From a virus: a stretch of 51,013 nt of DNA. The translations under genes and the position numbers were made by a program. The first letter of the stretch is position 1; every line of letters begins with the position of its first letter. Shown piece after piece: positions 28,118 to 39,557 of this stretch. The stretch spans positions 1 to 51,013 of IMG/VR virus record IMGVR_UViG_3300020455_000019; one strand, given 5' to 3'. The notes below the pieces were generated by a model, which worked only from the letters and a program-made list of their open reading frames with translations, searched no databases and had not been told where the DNA came from.

Positions 28118-30724
28118 TTAAGCCTGTGTAATAGACATATCATCAAAGTAGTTAGTAGTAACACTACCGCCATAAGAGGTTACATAAACATCAATAAAAC
28201 CTGCTGCTGTTGGTGTGACTTGGGCGGTCAATTCTTGCCAAGAATAAGAATAACTAGTTGTTTCAGTAACAATATCTGCTGTCATACCGATTAACGTATT
28301 CTTTCCTATTATTAATTGTGCTGGAGTATAATTATTACTGGCATAGACCCATATTTTAACAGTCACTTGACTACCAGAAGCAACTGCAAACTTCCCAAAT
28401 TGAGTTTTTAAATAGCCGGGAGCATCACCAGTTCCGGCAACATTATTGTTATAAAAAGACCAAGAATACCCTGAACTCGTATGTCTAGTTGTTGTGTTGT
28501 TTTTAACTAAACCTCTAGGGAAATAAGTTTCATGCACATTGCTTACATTGTTTGCATTTCGTCTGTACCACGGACCTTGGAGATTTGATATAGGAGAACT
28601 AGCATAAGTTCCTGTAAATTGATCATTACTCGTTCTTAATGAAGAAGCACTACTATTTAGACCAATTTGTCTATCTGCAATCTGAGGATTATTTAAAGTA
28701 AGAGTACCTTTTGTAAGGTTCACGATGGAAGTTGGAGGATAAAAGCCTGGAGGATGAAGAGATGAATCCTGTGTATATACAAAATTATCTACAGTAATAT
28801 CAGGATCGGTATTTAGGTATGGCACAACTCCAGAAGCATTTTTACTTGTACAATTATTAACTGTTACTGCGGCCTTGTTATTATAAAAATAAAGAGAATA
28901 ATCTCCACTTGCGCTACTTATATATTCATCCAACGTTATATTGCCTACATTATTTTCAATTTTTTGATTAATTATGGCTGCTCTAGCTGTTATCTTGCCT
29001 AGATAAGTTGGATTACTAGTGTAAAGTAAACTAAAACCAGCAGACATGTCGCCTCCGACCACGTAGAATTCATAATTTTCTTTTGTTGCTGCATCAGAAT
29101 TTACCTGAACCGATCCTGCCGTGGAAGTATCTTTAAAAAAATAATCACTATAGGAAATTAATGCTGTCATTGAGACAACCAAGTTCTTGATTTTTCTCCA
29201 TCTATTACTTTGAGAATAAAAGCCATTTTGCGATGCAATATGACAACAATGAATGTCTTCTAAGGAATTATATTGCCCACTTGAATGATTTTGTTTCATT
29301 CTTACGGTTCCAATCTTACTAATATTACAACCATAAAAAGTAGCAAATTGGAAAGTTGAGTCTTTTACTAGTCCGTCTATAAAAGAACTTTCTAATGACT
29401 GAGTAGACATATTTGTTCTATCCCAACCACCGGAAACATTAATCCAACTACTATTTGCCTGGCCGGAATTACTAATACCAGAATTCATATTAGCGTACCC
29501 AGATGACGTATGTCCCAAGGTATCTATTACATATTTACATCTATTTGATTCTCTTTTATATATATTCTGATTACTTAAGTTTGAAGAAAAACCAGCATTA
29601 CTACGGCCTCCATAATATCCGATATGAGTAGATGAGCCATAATTTTTTTGCTCAAGAATTATTCTTTTATCATTAATAGACTCAATACCATACCAACATG
29701 GATCTGATGTCGTATTTAATCCTACTACTGATCGATGTGTTAACGAATCAGCAGCAGAAGATGCTTTACAAGCAATAATGTTATTTAAAACGAACGCTTG
29801 CGCTCCTTGATCTGTATCTACATACAAAGCTATTGAATTAATATTATTCCCAAAATTACTACCTAAATCAACAACAACTTCTGCCCAAACCTCAAATTTA
29901 TATCCTTTTAAATCAAAATTTAATGTATTAACAGTTGTGTTTCCAGATGAGTCAGAACAAAGCCTCAAACTGCAATTTGAGCCATAGTGTTGACCAGTGC
30001 CATTGCCTAAAAGTTTAAAAGATATTTGCTGATAACCACTTAAATCAAGTCCCCCAGTTGCCCAATATGCAGCTTTGCCCGTCCCAAAAGCAGCATCAAT
30101 GGTAATTTGATCTGAATGGTAATGTTCATTAATACGTTGATTACTGCTACCCCACATAAAAGAACTAGCAGTGACCAGACTGGTCGTAACATTGGTTGAG
30201 GCAGTCCACGTTGTTGTTCTAGGTCCAAAGGATGCAATATTTTTAGTTACAGGAGTATTCAACATTATCGTTGAATAAGTCCGAACAAAAAACTTTATAT
30301 GTACAGAGCTTGCGGTAGTATTACTAGCCGCTGTATAACCATCTAATTTGATAGTATTGTCATTCACTTTTGTAACGGTCCAAGTCCCATTCAAAGAAGT
30401 ATCACTATTTTCAAAAATAAAAATTGTACCTCCTGTACTGGGAAATTGTTTTCCAAAGTTTGAATAAGGGCCAATAGTAGTCTCACCAGTCGTCGTGGAA
30501 TAAGCAATATTTGCGTAGATACTTTGATTACTATACGACTTTTGAAAGTAACCACTAAAAACATTGCCAGTGCCAACCAATGTAGGATCAGGTGATCCCA
30601 TTATTCGCACTTCATCTCCACCACTTAAAGCCCAACTTGACGGAATTGTTGCTTTCCTATTAGCAAAAGACGTTCCATCAGCACTATCGTTTCCATTTTC
30701 GTAATCAATGTAATAAGTAGACAT
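28118..30724 (-). CDS. Tail spike, parallel beta-helix-like
   Basis: 868 residues. The N-terminus MSTYYIDYENGNDSADGTSF is the usual opening of phage beta-helix spikes and pectate-lyase-like proteins ('YVD...G.D...G'), followed by Asn/Thr/Ser/Gly-rich strand repeats, and a beta-rich C-terminal domain (TVKIWVYASNNYTPAQLIIG) resembling a carbohydrate-binding module. Likely binds or degrades a host surface polysaccharide. No catalytic residues could be assigned. Follows the giant fiber gene, so the two probably form one adsorption apparatus. Confidence 0.72.
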   Translation of the reverse strand: MSTYYIDYENGNDSADGTSFANRKATIPSSWALSGGDEVRIMGSPDPTLVGTGNVFSGYFQKSYSNQSIYANIAYSTTTGETTIGPYSNFGKQFPSTGGTIFIFENSDTSLNGTWTVTKVNDNTIKLDGYTAASNTTASSVHIKFFVRTYSTIMLNTPVTKNIASFGPRTTTWTASTNVTTSLVTASSFMWGSSNQRINEHYHSDQITIDAAFGTGKAAYWATGGLDLSGYQQISFKLLGNGTGQHYGSNCSLRLCSDSSGNTTVNTLNFDLKGYKFEVWAEVVVDLGSNFGNNINSIALYVDTDQGAQAFVLNNIIACKASSAADSLTHRSVVGLNTTSDPCWYGIESINDKRIILEQKNYGSSTHIGYYGGRSNAGFSSNLSNQNIYKRESNRCKYVIDTLGHTSSGYANMNSGISNSGQANSSWINVSGGWDRTNMSTQSLESSFIDGLVKDSTFQFATFYGCNISKIGTVRMKQNHSSGQYNSLEDIHCCHIASQNGFYSQSNRWRKIKNLVVSMTALISYSDYFFKDTSTAGSVQVNSDAATKENYEFYVVGGDMSAGFSLLYTSNPTYLGKITARAAIINQKIENNVGNITLDEYISSASGDYSLYFYNNKAAVTVNNCTSKNASGVVPYLNTDPDITVDNFVYTQDSSLHPPGFYPPTSIVNLTKGTLTLNNPQIADRQIGLNSSASSLRTSNDQFTGTYASSPISNLQGPWYRRNANNVSNVHETYFPRGLVKNNTTTRHTSSGYSWSFYNNNVAGTGDAPGYLKTQFGKFAVASGSQVTVKIWVYASNNYTPAQLIIGKNTLIGMTADIVTETTSYSYSWQELTAQVTPTAAGFIDVYVTSYGGSVTTNYFDDMSITQA

Positions 30725-30762
30725 GGCAATTAGTTAGAAAAAATGTGAATTAGGAAAGTAAA

Positions 30763-33700
30763 TTAAGAATAAACTATGTATAAATCCCCATCCGCAAATC
30801 CTGTGGTGCTCGAAGGGGCTGATGTAGAAGTAGTTATTCGCCTCATTCCATTTGCTGAACTTGCGACACTAGCTGCATGAATTTTACTGACGTAAACTTC
30901 TTCGCTAGATAACGCCCCGCCAGAACCAACGTTGTTTTGGTGGAGCATGTCAGAATGACTAGTACCGTTAAACCACTGACAAGTCGTAGAAGCAGAGGCA
31001 AAACTTATACCACCACCAGAACTAGAGTGATTATTCCATAGATAAACTTTATTATCGTTTGTGTAATACTGAAGACTTACCTTGTTAGCCCCTGCTGCAT
31101 CATTAAGCTCAAGTTCTGGATTAGTAGCTGTAATTGTTGCTGAACCTGAAGTGAAAGTAAAATTACTTTCTGCTTCGAGAGTATTGCTAGAACTAGATCC
31201 TGTAATTATACGATTATCGGCGTTGTTATTAATTGTTGTTCCACCTGATGATGGAAGGTTGGTTAGGTTTGAGCCGTCTAGTGCTGGCAAAGTTCCACCC
31301 GAAGTTATATTTGCCGCCGATAAACTTGTCAGGTTTGAACCATTACCGTGAATTTGATTGACGTAAACATTTTTACTCGATAATTTACCGCCGGAACCTA
31401 CATTTAAATCCGTTAAAAGTGTTGCCCAATTATTGCTGCTCGTATAGACCTCATAATCATCACTTGAACTAGCAGGAAATTTTAGGCCTCTATTATTAAT
31501 TGCTTGCCAAAACCACATTTGGCTATTGTAATAATGTTGATAATAAACCTGGGTACCACTAGCGTTAAAGACATCTAGAATAACTGGATTATCATGACCT
31601 CTGATATAAATTTTATGACTAGCACTATTACTTATCGTTAAATCACCCCCCGTCATCGTCAAATTACCCGTCAACGTTCCACCGCTTAAAAGCAGCTTGG
31701 TTGAATCGGTGGCACTGATGTTGGTTAAGTTTGAACCGTTTAAGGCTGGTAAAGTTCCACCAGAGGCTATATTTGCCGCCGATAAATCCGTTAAATTTGA
31801 ACCATCACCATGAATCTCGTTAACGTAAACATTTTTACCAGATAAGTCACCGCCCGAACCTACGTTTCCTTCGTGGATAACACGTTGCTGAGCCGATCCG
31901 TCGTACCACACAAATAGATTACTTACAATTAATCCAGTATTTTGATGTCCGTTGTATAGCTCTACTAATCCACTATTACTGTATGAAAGATACGCTTTAG
32001 AAGTACTACCATCATAAAAATTTATTTTAGGACTGTTAGACCCTTTAAGTGAAATCTTTTCGTGGGTAGTAGTATTGATTTCTACAGTTGAACCATCAAA
32101 AGTAAGGTTTGCTTCTCCATTCAATTCACCAGTTGTTCCAGAACCAGTGATTAAGCGATTATCTGCGTTGTTGTTGATTGTTGTTCCACTAATTGTTTGC
32201 CAACTGTTGTCGCCTCTCAAGAAAGTTGAACTACTTGCCGTACCAGAACTACCAAGACGGTCTATTGGGACTGTTCCAGCATTTAGATTTGAAGCTGAAC
32301 CTGCTGTAAATCCTCCAGACGTTCCAGAAACACTTCCAGTAACGTCTCCAATAAATTTCTTACCAGTAGCAACTTGAATATCTTCTGAAGATGTCCAAGC
32401 ATCAGTTGAATTAACCCAGTTAAATGTCTTATCTGTTGCACCTTTAAGAGTTAAACCACCACCGTCAGCAGTTGTATCGCTAGGACTTGCAACCTTACCA
32501 AGTTCTATATTTTTATCAGCGACCTCAACAGTAGTGCTATTAACTGTTGTTGTTGTGCCATTAACTGTAAGATCTCCACTTAGAGTTAATGACGCTGCAT
32601 GAATAGCACTAGAAGATAACGCTCCACTGGAACCTACGTTTCCTTGGTGGACAATAGTTTGATCACTAGATCCATCGTACCAAGTGAAATTTGAACCTAC
32701 TTTTATTGATGTGCTGTGTTCATAATTGTGTAAATAGGCATAGCCATCAGCTCGCCAAGCAAGGAACATTTTTGATGCAGTACCCTCATACCAAATAATC
32801 TCTGGGTCATTACTACCTTTGAGATGCATTTTTGCATTATTAGTACTACTAATTTGTAAACTTGAACCATCAAATTGAAGACCTGCTTCTCCATTTAAAG
32901 TATTAGTCGTTCCAGTCGCTGTGACAATCCTATTGTCTGCCTGATTATTAATTGTGACTCCAGCAGGAACGTCCTGCCAAGAACAAGTCCCGTCACCATC
33001 TTCTCTTAGGAATTTTGTGCCGCCTGATTCACCTGTAGATAATATTGCTGTTCCTTCTGGTGTAGCTGAAACTGTTTGCCAAGTATTGTCGCCTCTTAGG
33101 AACTTGGTGGTGATAGAACTTCCTGATCCGAGTCTTGCAGCATCTACTGTTCCAGCAGTAATATTATCAGCATCTAAAGCAGTTAATGAAGTTCCAACTC
33201 CGCTAAATCCTGTACTAGTAAGTAATCCAGTTGAAGGGTTATAAGTTAAACCTGTATCTGTTTCTGCTCCTTGTGATCCTGTTGCACCATCAGCAAACAA
33301 TGGATAAACAGTTTCATCAGTTGAATTGTTAGCTGTAACCGTAAATTCAGTTGCTAAAGATGCTGTAGCCGCATTACCTGAACAAGCCGCAGATGTTCCA
33401 GAACTGGTAATAAAATTAGCACCGTTAGTTAGTTGATTATTATTAGTCGGGATTGTTGGCTTGTTAGTTAAATTTGAATAGGAAATATCAATATTGGCAG
33501 TACCATCAAAGTTTGTCCCTCCGATTGTTCTTGCATTAGCTAAAGCAGTTGCTGTAGCAGCATTACCTGTTGTGTCTTGATCACCAGCAGCATTAACACC
33601 TGGAAGGTTGATGCTTGCAGTACCGTCGAAAGCGACTCCACCAATATTTACACTTGAGACTAAAGCTGTTGCAGTAGCAGCGTTTCCAGTACACGAACCA

Positions 33701-36700
33701 GCAGAGCCAGAAGTATTACCATTTACATTTCCAGTTAAATTTCCAACAAAAGTAGTTGTCGTTAAAGTTCCAGTCGAAGGATTGTAAGTTAAAGCAGAAT
33801 CTGTTTCAGCACCCTGAGAACCAGTAGCTGCATCTACAAAAATCGGATAAACAGTTTCATTGGTTGTGTTATTTGCAGTGACCGTGAATTGTGTTGCGAG
33901 TGCTGCTGTACCTGAAGTATTTTGATCGCCAGCAGAGTTGACTCCAGGCAGATCAATATTTGCTGAACCATCAAAGCTAACTCCACCTATTGTTCTAGCA
34001 GTTGCCAAAACCGTTGCTGTCGCTGCATTTCCTGTTGTATTTTGGTCGCCAGTAGTATTAACGCCTGGTAAATCTATATTTGCTGAACCATTAAAACTTA
34101 CTCCTCCTATCGTTCTTGCAGTTGCAAGTGTTGTTGCTGTATCTGCGTTACCCGTTAATGCTCCAGTTACATCTCCAGAAATTGTTCCACTTACAGTTAA
34201 AGCAGTAAGAGTCCCAACCGAGGTAAGAGAACTTGCAACAACATTAGAAGCAAGTGTCGTTCCAGTTAAATCAGCAGCAGCCGTATTAGTTGTATCAGTT
34301 GCCCATTCAAGAGTCGTAGCAGTCGATCCAGCTTTAAGCACTTGACCTGTTGTAGGAGGAGCCGCAGGTAAAGATATTGTGTAACTAGATTCTGAACCTT
34401 TATCAGTAGCTCCTTTAATTCCTATATAAGCAGTTCCATTACTATCAGCTTCAAAGAAACGAACTTCTTTATCGTTATCAACTAAAAGATTATCTGTAAG
34501 TGTCCCACCAGTTGTAGGCAAAGCAGCATCAGCAGTTGTTTGTGCAGCATCAGCAGCATCCTTAGCTGTCTTTACAGCAGCAGGGGTAGCAGCCGTAGTA
34601 GTGCTTGTGCTATCTGCTGCGTTTGTTAATTGAAGAACACCAACGGCACTTGTTGTTCCAGTAGCAATTTTTGATCCTGTAATTGCAGCAGATCCAGATA
34701 TATCAGCATCAACAATGACTCCAGCAGTAATTGAAGTAACACCTGCATTTGTTATTGCTATATCACCTGTAATCGAGACTGCTACCGCATCATCATTTGC
34801 GTCTCCAACAAGAAGTTTAGCCGATTCTAAATCAGCTAATTTTGTAAATGCAATTCCAGCACTAGCATTTATATCTGCATTAACAATCGTTCCATCAGCA
34901 AGCATTGTACTTGTAACTGTTCCACTGTCTCCAGATGTAATTACTGTTCCCGTTATGTCTGGCAAAGTGATTACTTTGTCTGATGTCGTTGGATCGGCAA
35001 CAGTTAATGTTGTTTCAAAAGCATCTGTTGTATCACCTTCAAATACAAGACTTCCTGTATTCGCAATTAAAATTTGACCTGTAACAATGCCGCCTGCTTT
35101 CGCTATTTTTTCACTTGCTACCTCTGCTATAGCATCTTGAACATTGGTAGCAGAAACGCCATCAACACCACTACCACTTGGAGAATAAGTAATATTAGTC
35201 GCAATTTGTCCTGCAACTGTTGCTGATAGATCAATCTCTTGCCAACTACTACTGGTGGAAGAAGTTGTAACACCCAAGATGTAATCTGGTGGAGCAAAAT
35301 CCTGTTGTGGAGCAGGAGCAGAAGGGTAACTTCCTGAAGTGTTTCCTACAGATATAACGACATATAAACCATCAGTATTAGCACTTGGAGTGGGAAGATT
35401 GGAACCAACAGTCAAACCACTTGAAATTCCTTCAGAAGTGCAACTAATCATTTGAGATGTTGCAGCGTTATATGTTCCCCCAAAACGCAAACTACCTTTC
35501 GTTAACGTAGTTATTGCCTGCCACGCTGTACCGTCAAAAATGTATGCATCTTCTGCAACAGTATCAAACAGAATTTGACCATTGAATTGTGCTGTTGGGA
35601 ATCCGCTTTGAGCAATAGATTGGAATATTGTTGTAGAAGAATTACTTAACTTATTACCGTCAATAGAATTTGCCGCAATTCGTGCTGCTGCAACAGTTCC
35701 TGAAGTCAATAATGTTGCACTGTGATTAGGTAAATCACTAGCTAAAAGACTTGTTAAATCTGTAACTAGACCTTTTGCATTAACTGTAACTTTTATCCCT
35801 GAACCTGCTGTTACGCCTGAATCAGCAACTGTAATTGCACCGTTTGAATCAACAGAAAGTGGACCTCCCGTTGGCACAGAAACAGCACCTACAGCACTAG
35901 CAGTTGCAAGAGGTAAATCTGAAGCAGCTAACGATCCTGTTCCTGTTACTTGCCCGAAATTATTGAAAGTAACTTTGACCGCTGTAGCTCCAGTCGTTGT
36001 TGCTGCAATAGATAATGCACCTGTTCCTGTAACTGTTAAACCACCTGCTGTAGGGACAGAAACACCACCAACGGCAGTAGCAGTTGAAACAGGCAAATCG
36101 CTTGGCAACAGTGCAGTTACAGCGGTTATTAAGCCCTGAGCGTTATAGCTAATTCCAGCACTTGTTCCAGCAGAAATTGTATTGTTAATTCCTAATTTTC
36201 CAGACGCAACATTTAAAGATCTATCAAGATCACTTGTAAGAAGCTTGGCTGCTGTAACCGTTCCATCAGTAAGCTTTGCTCCACTTATTCCACTAGCAAT
36301 TTTTGCATCAGTAACTGAACCCGCAGCAATTTTTGCAGTTGTTACAGAAGTTGCACCTAAAGCAAGCGTATCAACAGCCCCTGCTCCAATTTTGGCTGCT
36401 GTAACAGCGTCATCGGCAATTTTTACTGTTGTCACAGAAGCAGGGCCAAGACTATTGGTTTCAATTACCCCTGAGAACTTGGCTGCTGTGACGGCTCCAT
36501 CAGCAATCTTGGCAGTTGTTATTGCTGCATCAACGACAGCAGCAGTATCTACAGCATTATCAGCAAGTTTTGCTGCTGTAACTGCATTAGCCTCAATTTT
36601 TGCAGATGTAACAGCATTATTTGCTATGGCTGCTGTATCAACTGCATCATCAGCTAGTTCACTAGCTGTTATGGCATTAGCGGCTATTTCAGACGATGTA

Positions 36701-39516
36701 AGTGAATCACTTGCAATTTTTGTTCCATCTATATCTCCAGCCGACAAACTTAATTTATTTGCAGTAATTGTTGCGTTAGCTATCTTTGCTCCTGTTACTG
36801 CAAAGTTTGTTATAGCCGCTGTGTCCACTGCATCGTCTGCAAGTTCTGAAGCACCAACTGCATTTGCAGCGATCTCGCTTGCCCCTACAGAATCAGCAGC
36901 TAGTTGAGTTGCTGTGATCGTGCCAGTAGCAATATTTGCGCCTTCAATTGTTGCTGCTGCTATCTTTGCTCCTGTTACTGCGTCATCTGCTAAAGCATTT
37001 GTATCAACAGCATTGTCTGCAAGCTCGCTAGCACCTATCGCATTGGCTGCTATCTGATTTGCTGTAATTGAATTACTTGATATCTTTGAACCTGCAATAT
37101 CACCATCAGCAAGGTTTAACTTATTTCCTGTAATAGTTGTATTAGCAATCTTTGCTCCTGTTACAGCTAAGTTAAGAATGGATGCTGTATCTACAGCGTC
37201 ATCAGCTAATTCTGAAACACCGATAGCATTAGGAGCTATCTCATTGGCAGTAAGAGTATTAGCAACAATATTTCCTGCTGCAATTGTTGTTGCTGCAATA
37301 TTGGCCCCAGTAATAGTTGTTGCAGCTATTTTTGCCCCAGTGACAGCATCATCAGCTATGGCAGCAGTATCTACGGCATTATCAGCCAATTCACTTGCAC
37401 CTATAGCATTAGGAGCTATCTGACTAGCAGTTAAAGAATTAGAACCAATTTTTGCACCAGAAATATCACCATCAGCAAGATTTAATTTTGCATAAGTAAT
37501 AGTTGTATTAGCTATCTTTGCTTCTGTCACTGCAAGGTTTGCAATTGCATTGGTGTCAACAGCATCATCAGCTAATTCAGACGCACCTATTGCATTAGCA
37601 GCTATTTCTGAAGCAGTAATTGTATTAGCAATAATATTTGCTGCTCCTATTGTTGTTGCAGCTATTTTTGCCCCAGTAATAGTTGCAGCAGCTATTTTTG
37701 CTTCTGTTACAGCTAAATCTGCTAACTCTGTCGCACCAACAGCACCAACAGCAATCTTTGCGTTCGTAACAGCGTCATCACCCAATTTAATTGTACTAAC
37801 TGCATTACTAGCCAGTTCTGTTGTACCTACAGCTCCAGAAGCTATCTGTGTTGTTGTTATTGCACCTGCACCAATTTTCGCACTAGGGATATCTCCATCA
37901 GCAAGATTTAATTTCGCATAAGTAATTGAACCATCTACAACTTCATTTGTCCCTACTGCATTTGCAGCTATTTGACTACTACCAACAGAATTTGCAGCAA
38001 GCTCTGTTGATGTAATAGTTCCAGTAGCAATCTTTGCCGCTGCGATTGTCCTATCAGCAATTTTCGCTCCTGTTACAGCCGTCGCCCCTAGCTCTGTAGT
38101 GCCAACAGCTCCAGAAGCAATCTTTGCAGCAGTTACAGCATCATCAAGAATTGAACCTGTATCTACAGAATCATCTGCTAACTCACTAGCACCTACTGCA
38201 TTAGTTGCTATTTGAGTTGCTGTAATTGTATTATCTGCAATCTGAGTTGCGGTAATAGTGTTATTAACAAGTTTTGAGCCAGTAATCGTTGTTGTTGCAA
38301 TCTTTGCTCCTGTTACAGCCAAAGCAAGAATTGCATTTGTATCTACAGAATCATCTGCCAACTCTGAAGTACCTATAGCATTAGGAGCTATTTGATTTGC
38401 AGTTAAAGAATTAGGTGCAATTTTCGCTCCTGCAATATCACCATCAGATAAATTTAATTTTGCATAGACAATAGTTCCGTTAGCAATCTTGGCATTGGTG
38501 ACAGCAGCATCAATAATCGCATTTGTATCAACAGCATCGTTTGCTAATTCACTTGCTCCTACAGCATCAGCAGCTATTTGACTATTACCAACAGAGTCAG
38601 CAGCAAGTTGAGTAGCTGTAATTGTATTAGCAGCAATATTTGCAGCCGTAATTGTTGTACTAGCTATCTTGGCTCCAGTAACAGCCGCTGCTCCTAAAGC
38701 TGTTGTATCGACAGCACCAGCCGCAAGTTTTGCAGCAGTTACAGCATCATTAACAATTGCGTTTGTATCAACTGCCTCATCTGCTAACTCTGAGGCGGTA
38801 ATCGCATTAGCAGCGATTTGAGTAGATGTAAGGGTATTATCAACAAGCTTTGCTCCTGTAATAACACCATCAGTAATTTTAGATGCGGTAACAGAATTAG
38901 CTGCTAACTTTCCTGTCGTAACAGCAATATTAGCTATTGCATTTGTATCAACAGCATTATCAGCCAATTCACTTGCACCTACAGCATCAGCAGCTATTTG
39001 TGTTGACGTAATTGAATTATTAGCAATTTTTGCTCCAGGTATATCTGCATCAGCAAGGTTTAACTTGGTGGAATCAACAGCACCTGCAACTATTTTGTCA
39101 CTTGTTACAGCATTATTAGCAATAGAAAGAGTATCTACGGCGTTATCAGCTAATTCACTTGTACCAATTGCGTTAGGAGCTATTTCTGCCTCTGTGATTG
39201 CATTAGATGCTATTTGTGTCGCCGTAATCGCTCCTTCAGCTAACTCACTTGCTCCAACAGCCCCTGCTAAAATCTTAGCTGCTGTTATCGCATTATCAGC
39301 TATAGCCGCTGTGTTAACAGTATCAGTACCAAGACTCGCTAAAGCAGAACCAGGAATCGAACCAGCATCAATTAACGCAACCCCTTTTTCAATTAAAGCT
39401 TTTGCTGTTATTCGCTTGGTTTCTGATGCGCTATCATCAACTACGGCTAATTCATCAACTGCCGCTAAATCTGCCTCCGCTAATGCAGGCAATTGACTTA
39501 TTTGAAGATCAGCCAT
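30763..39516 (-). CDS. Giant repeat tail fiber, 2917 residues
   Basis: The largest gene in the window. After a short head (LQISQLPALAEADLAAVDEL), residues about 65-1100 are a long series of imperfect ten-residue units of the type ITAAKIAxxA / VGASELADxA. Later come T4/P2-fiber-like repeats (ATVLATARTIGGVSFDGSAN; about 1780-2100), then four or more copies of a module with TTINNNADNRIITGS and NGSNLTxLSAANI (about 2270-2800). The C-terminus is short and has no intramolecular chaperone motif. A repeated beta-structure fiber for host contact is the natural reading. The frame is open throughout, which is notable given so much repetition. Confidence 0.82.
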   Translation of the reverse strand: MADLQISQLPALAEADLAAVDELAVVDDSASETKRITAKALIEKGVALIDAGSIPGSALASLGTDTVNTAAIADNAITAAKILAGAVGASELAEGAITATQIASNAITEAEIAPNAIGTSELADNAVDTLSIANNAVTSDKIVAGAVDSTKLNLADADIPGAKIANNSITSTQIAADAVGASELADNAVDTNAIANIAVTTGKLAANSVTASKITDGVITGAKLVDNTLTSTQIAANAITASELADEAVDTNAIVNDAVTAAKLAAGAVDTTALGAAAVTGAKIASTTITAANIAANTITATQLAADSVGNSQIAADAVGASELANDAVDTNAIIDAAVTNAKIANGTIVYAKLNLSDGDIAGAKIAPNSLTANQIAPNAIGTSELADDSVDTNAILALAVTGAKIATTTITGSKLVNNTITATQIADNTITATQIATNAVGASELADDSVDTGSILDDAVTAAKIASGAVGTTELGATAVTGAKIADRTIAAAKIATGTITSTELAANSVGSSQIAANAVGTNEVVDGSITYAKLNLADGDIPSAKIGAGAITTTQIASGAVGTTELASNAVSTIKLGDDAVTNAKIAVGAVGATELADLAVTEAKIAAATITGAKIAATTIGAANIIANTITASEIAANAIGASELADDAVDTNAIANLAVTEAKIANTTITYAKLNLADGDISGAKIGSNSLTASQIAPNAIGASELADNAVDTAAIADDAVTGAKIAATTITGANIAATTIAAGNIVANTLTANEIAPNAIGVSELADDAVDTASILNLAVTGAKIANTTITGNKLNLADGDIAGSKISSNSITANQIAANAIGASELADNAVDTNALADDAVTGAKIAAATIEGANIATGTITATQLAADSVGASEIAANAVGASELADDAVDTAAITNFAVTGAKIANATITANKLSLSAGDIDGTKIASDSLTSSEIAANAITASELADDAVDTAAIANNAVTSAKIEANAVTAAKLADNAVDTAAVVDAAITTAKIADGAVTAAKFSGVIETNSLGPASVTTVKIADDAVTAAKIGAGAVDTLALGATSVTTAKIAAGSVTDAKIASGISGAKLTDGTVTAAKLLTSDLDRSLNVASGKLGINNTISAGTSAGISYNAQGLITAVTALLPSDLPVSTATAVGGVSVPTAGGLTVTGTGALSIAATTTGATAVKVTFNNFGQVTGTGSLAASDLPLATASAVGAVSVPTGGPLSVDSNGAITVADSGVTAGSGIKVTVNAKGLVTDLTSLLASDLPNHSATLLTSGTVAAARIAANSIDGNKLSNSSTTIFQSIAQSGFPTAQFNGQILFDTVAEDAYIFDGTAWQAITTLTKGSLRFGGTYNAATSQMISCTSEGISSGLTVGSNLPTPSANTDGLYVVISVGNTSGSYPSAPAPQQDFAPPDYILGVTTSSTSSSWQEIDLSATVAGQIATNITYSPSGSGVDGVSATNVQDAIAEVASEKIAKAGGIVTGQILIANTGSLVFEGDTTDAFETTLTVADPTTSDKVITLPDITGTVITSGDSGTVTSTMLADGTIVNADINASAGIAFTKLADLESAKLLVGDANDDAVAVSITGDIAITNAGVTSITAGVIVDADISGSAAITGSKIATGTTSAVGVLQLTNAADSTSTTTAATPAAVKTAKDAADAAQTTADAALPTTGGTLTDNLLVDNDKEVRFFEADSNGTAYIGIKGATDKGSESSYTISLPAAPPTTGQVLKAGSTATTLEWATDTTNTAAADLTGTTLASNVVASSLTSVGTLTALTVSGTISGDVTGALTGNADTATTLATARTIGGVSFNGSANIDLPGVNTTGDQNTTGNAATATVLATARTIGGVSFDGSANIDLPGVNSAGDQNTSGTAALATQFTVTANNTTNETVYPIFVDAATGSQGAETDSALTYNPSTGTLTTTTFVGNLTGNVNGNTSGSAGSCTGNAATATALVSSVNIGGVAFDGTASINLPGVNAAGDQDTTGNAATATALANARTIGGTNFDGTANIDISYSNLTNKPTIPTNNNQLTNGANFITSSGTSAACSGNAATASLATEFTVTANNSTDETVYPLFADGATGSQGAETDTGLTYNPSTGLLTSTGFSGVGTSLTALDADNITAGTVDAARLGSGSSITTKFLRGDNTWQTVSATPEGTAILSTGESGGTKFLREDGDGTCSWQDVPAGVTINNQADNRIVTATGTTNTLNGEAGLQFDGSSLQISSTNNAKMHLKGSNDPEIIWYEGTASKMFLAWRADGYAYLHNYEHSTSIKVGSNFTWYDGSSDQTIVHQGNVGSSGALSSSAIHAASLTLSGDLTVNGTTTTVNSTTVEVADKNIELGKVASPSDTTADGGGLTLKGATDKTFNWVNSTDAWTSSEDIQVATGKKFIGDVTGSVSGTSGGFTAGSASNLNAGTVPIDRLGSSGTASSSTFLRGDNSWQTISGTTINNNADNRLITGSGTTGELNGEANLTFDGSTVEINTTTHEKISLKGSNSPKINFYDGSTSKAYLSYSNSGLVELYNGHQNTGLIVSNLFVWYDGSAQQRVIHEGNVGSGGDLSGKNVYVNEIHGDGSNLTDLSAANIASGGTLPALNGSNLTNISATDSTKLLLSGGTLTGNLTMTGGDLTISNSASHKIYIRGHDNPVILDVFNASGTQVYYQHYYNSQMWFWQAINNRGLKFPASSSDDYEVYTSSNNWATLLTDLNVGSGGKLSSKNVYVNQIHGNGSNLTSLSAANITSGGTLPALDGSNLTNLPSSGGTTINNNADNRIITGSSSSNTLEAESNFTFTSGSATITATNPELELNDAAGANKVSLQYYTNDNKVYLWNNHSSSGGGISFASASTTCQWFNGTSHSDMLHQNNVGSGGALSSEEVYVSKIHAASVASSANGMRRITTSTSAPSSTTGFADGDLYIVYS
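36200..39330. repeat. Decapeptide-coding repeat tract
   Basis: Roughly 100 imperfect 30-base units coding for ten-residue motifs (A-V-D-T-x-A-I-x-x-x, A-V-G-A-S-E-L-A-D-x). Units are degenerate at the DNA level, so this is old repetition kept by selection rather than recent slippage. The antisense frames in this tract look open for long stretches only because of the repeated codons. Confidence 0.78.
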
Positions 39517-39557
39517 TTAACTCTTAGTCTTTAGGGACAGTTTATACCTTTTATGTA

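Noticed and set aside
31082-39496. Several long plus-strand open frames opposite the giant fiber gene
   Set aside because: They arise from the repeated codons of the fiber (Ala, Thr, Ile, Asp) read backwards, have low-complexity composition and no start signals.
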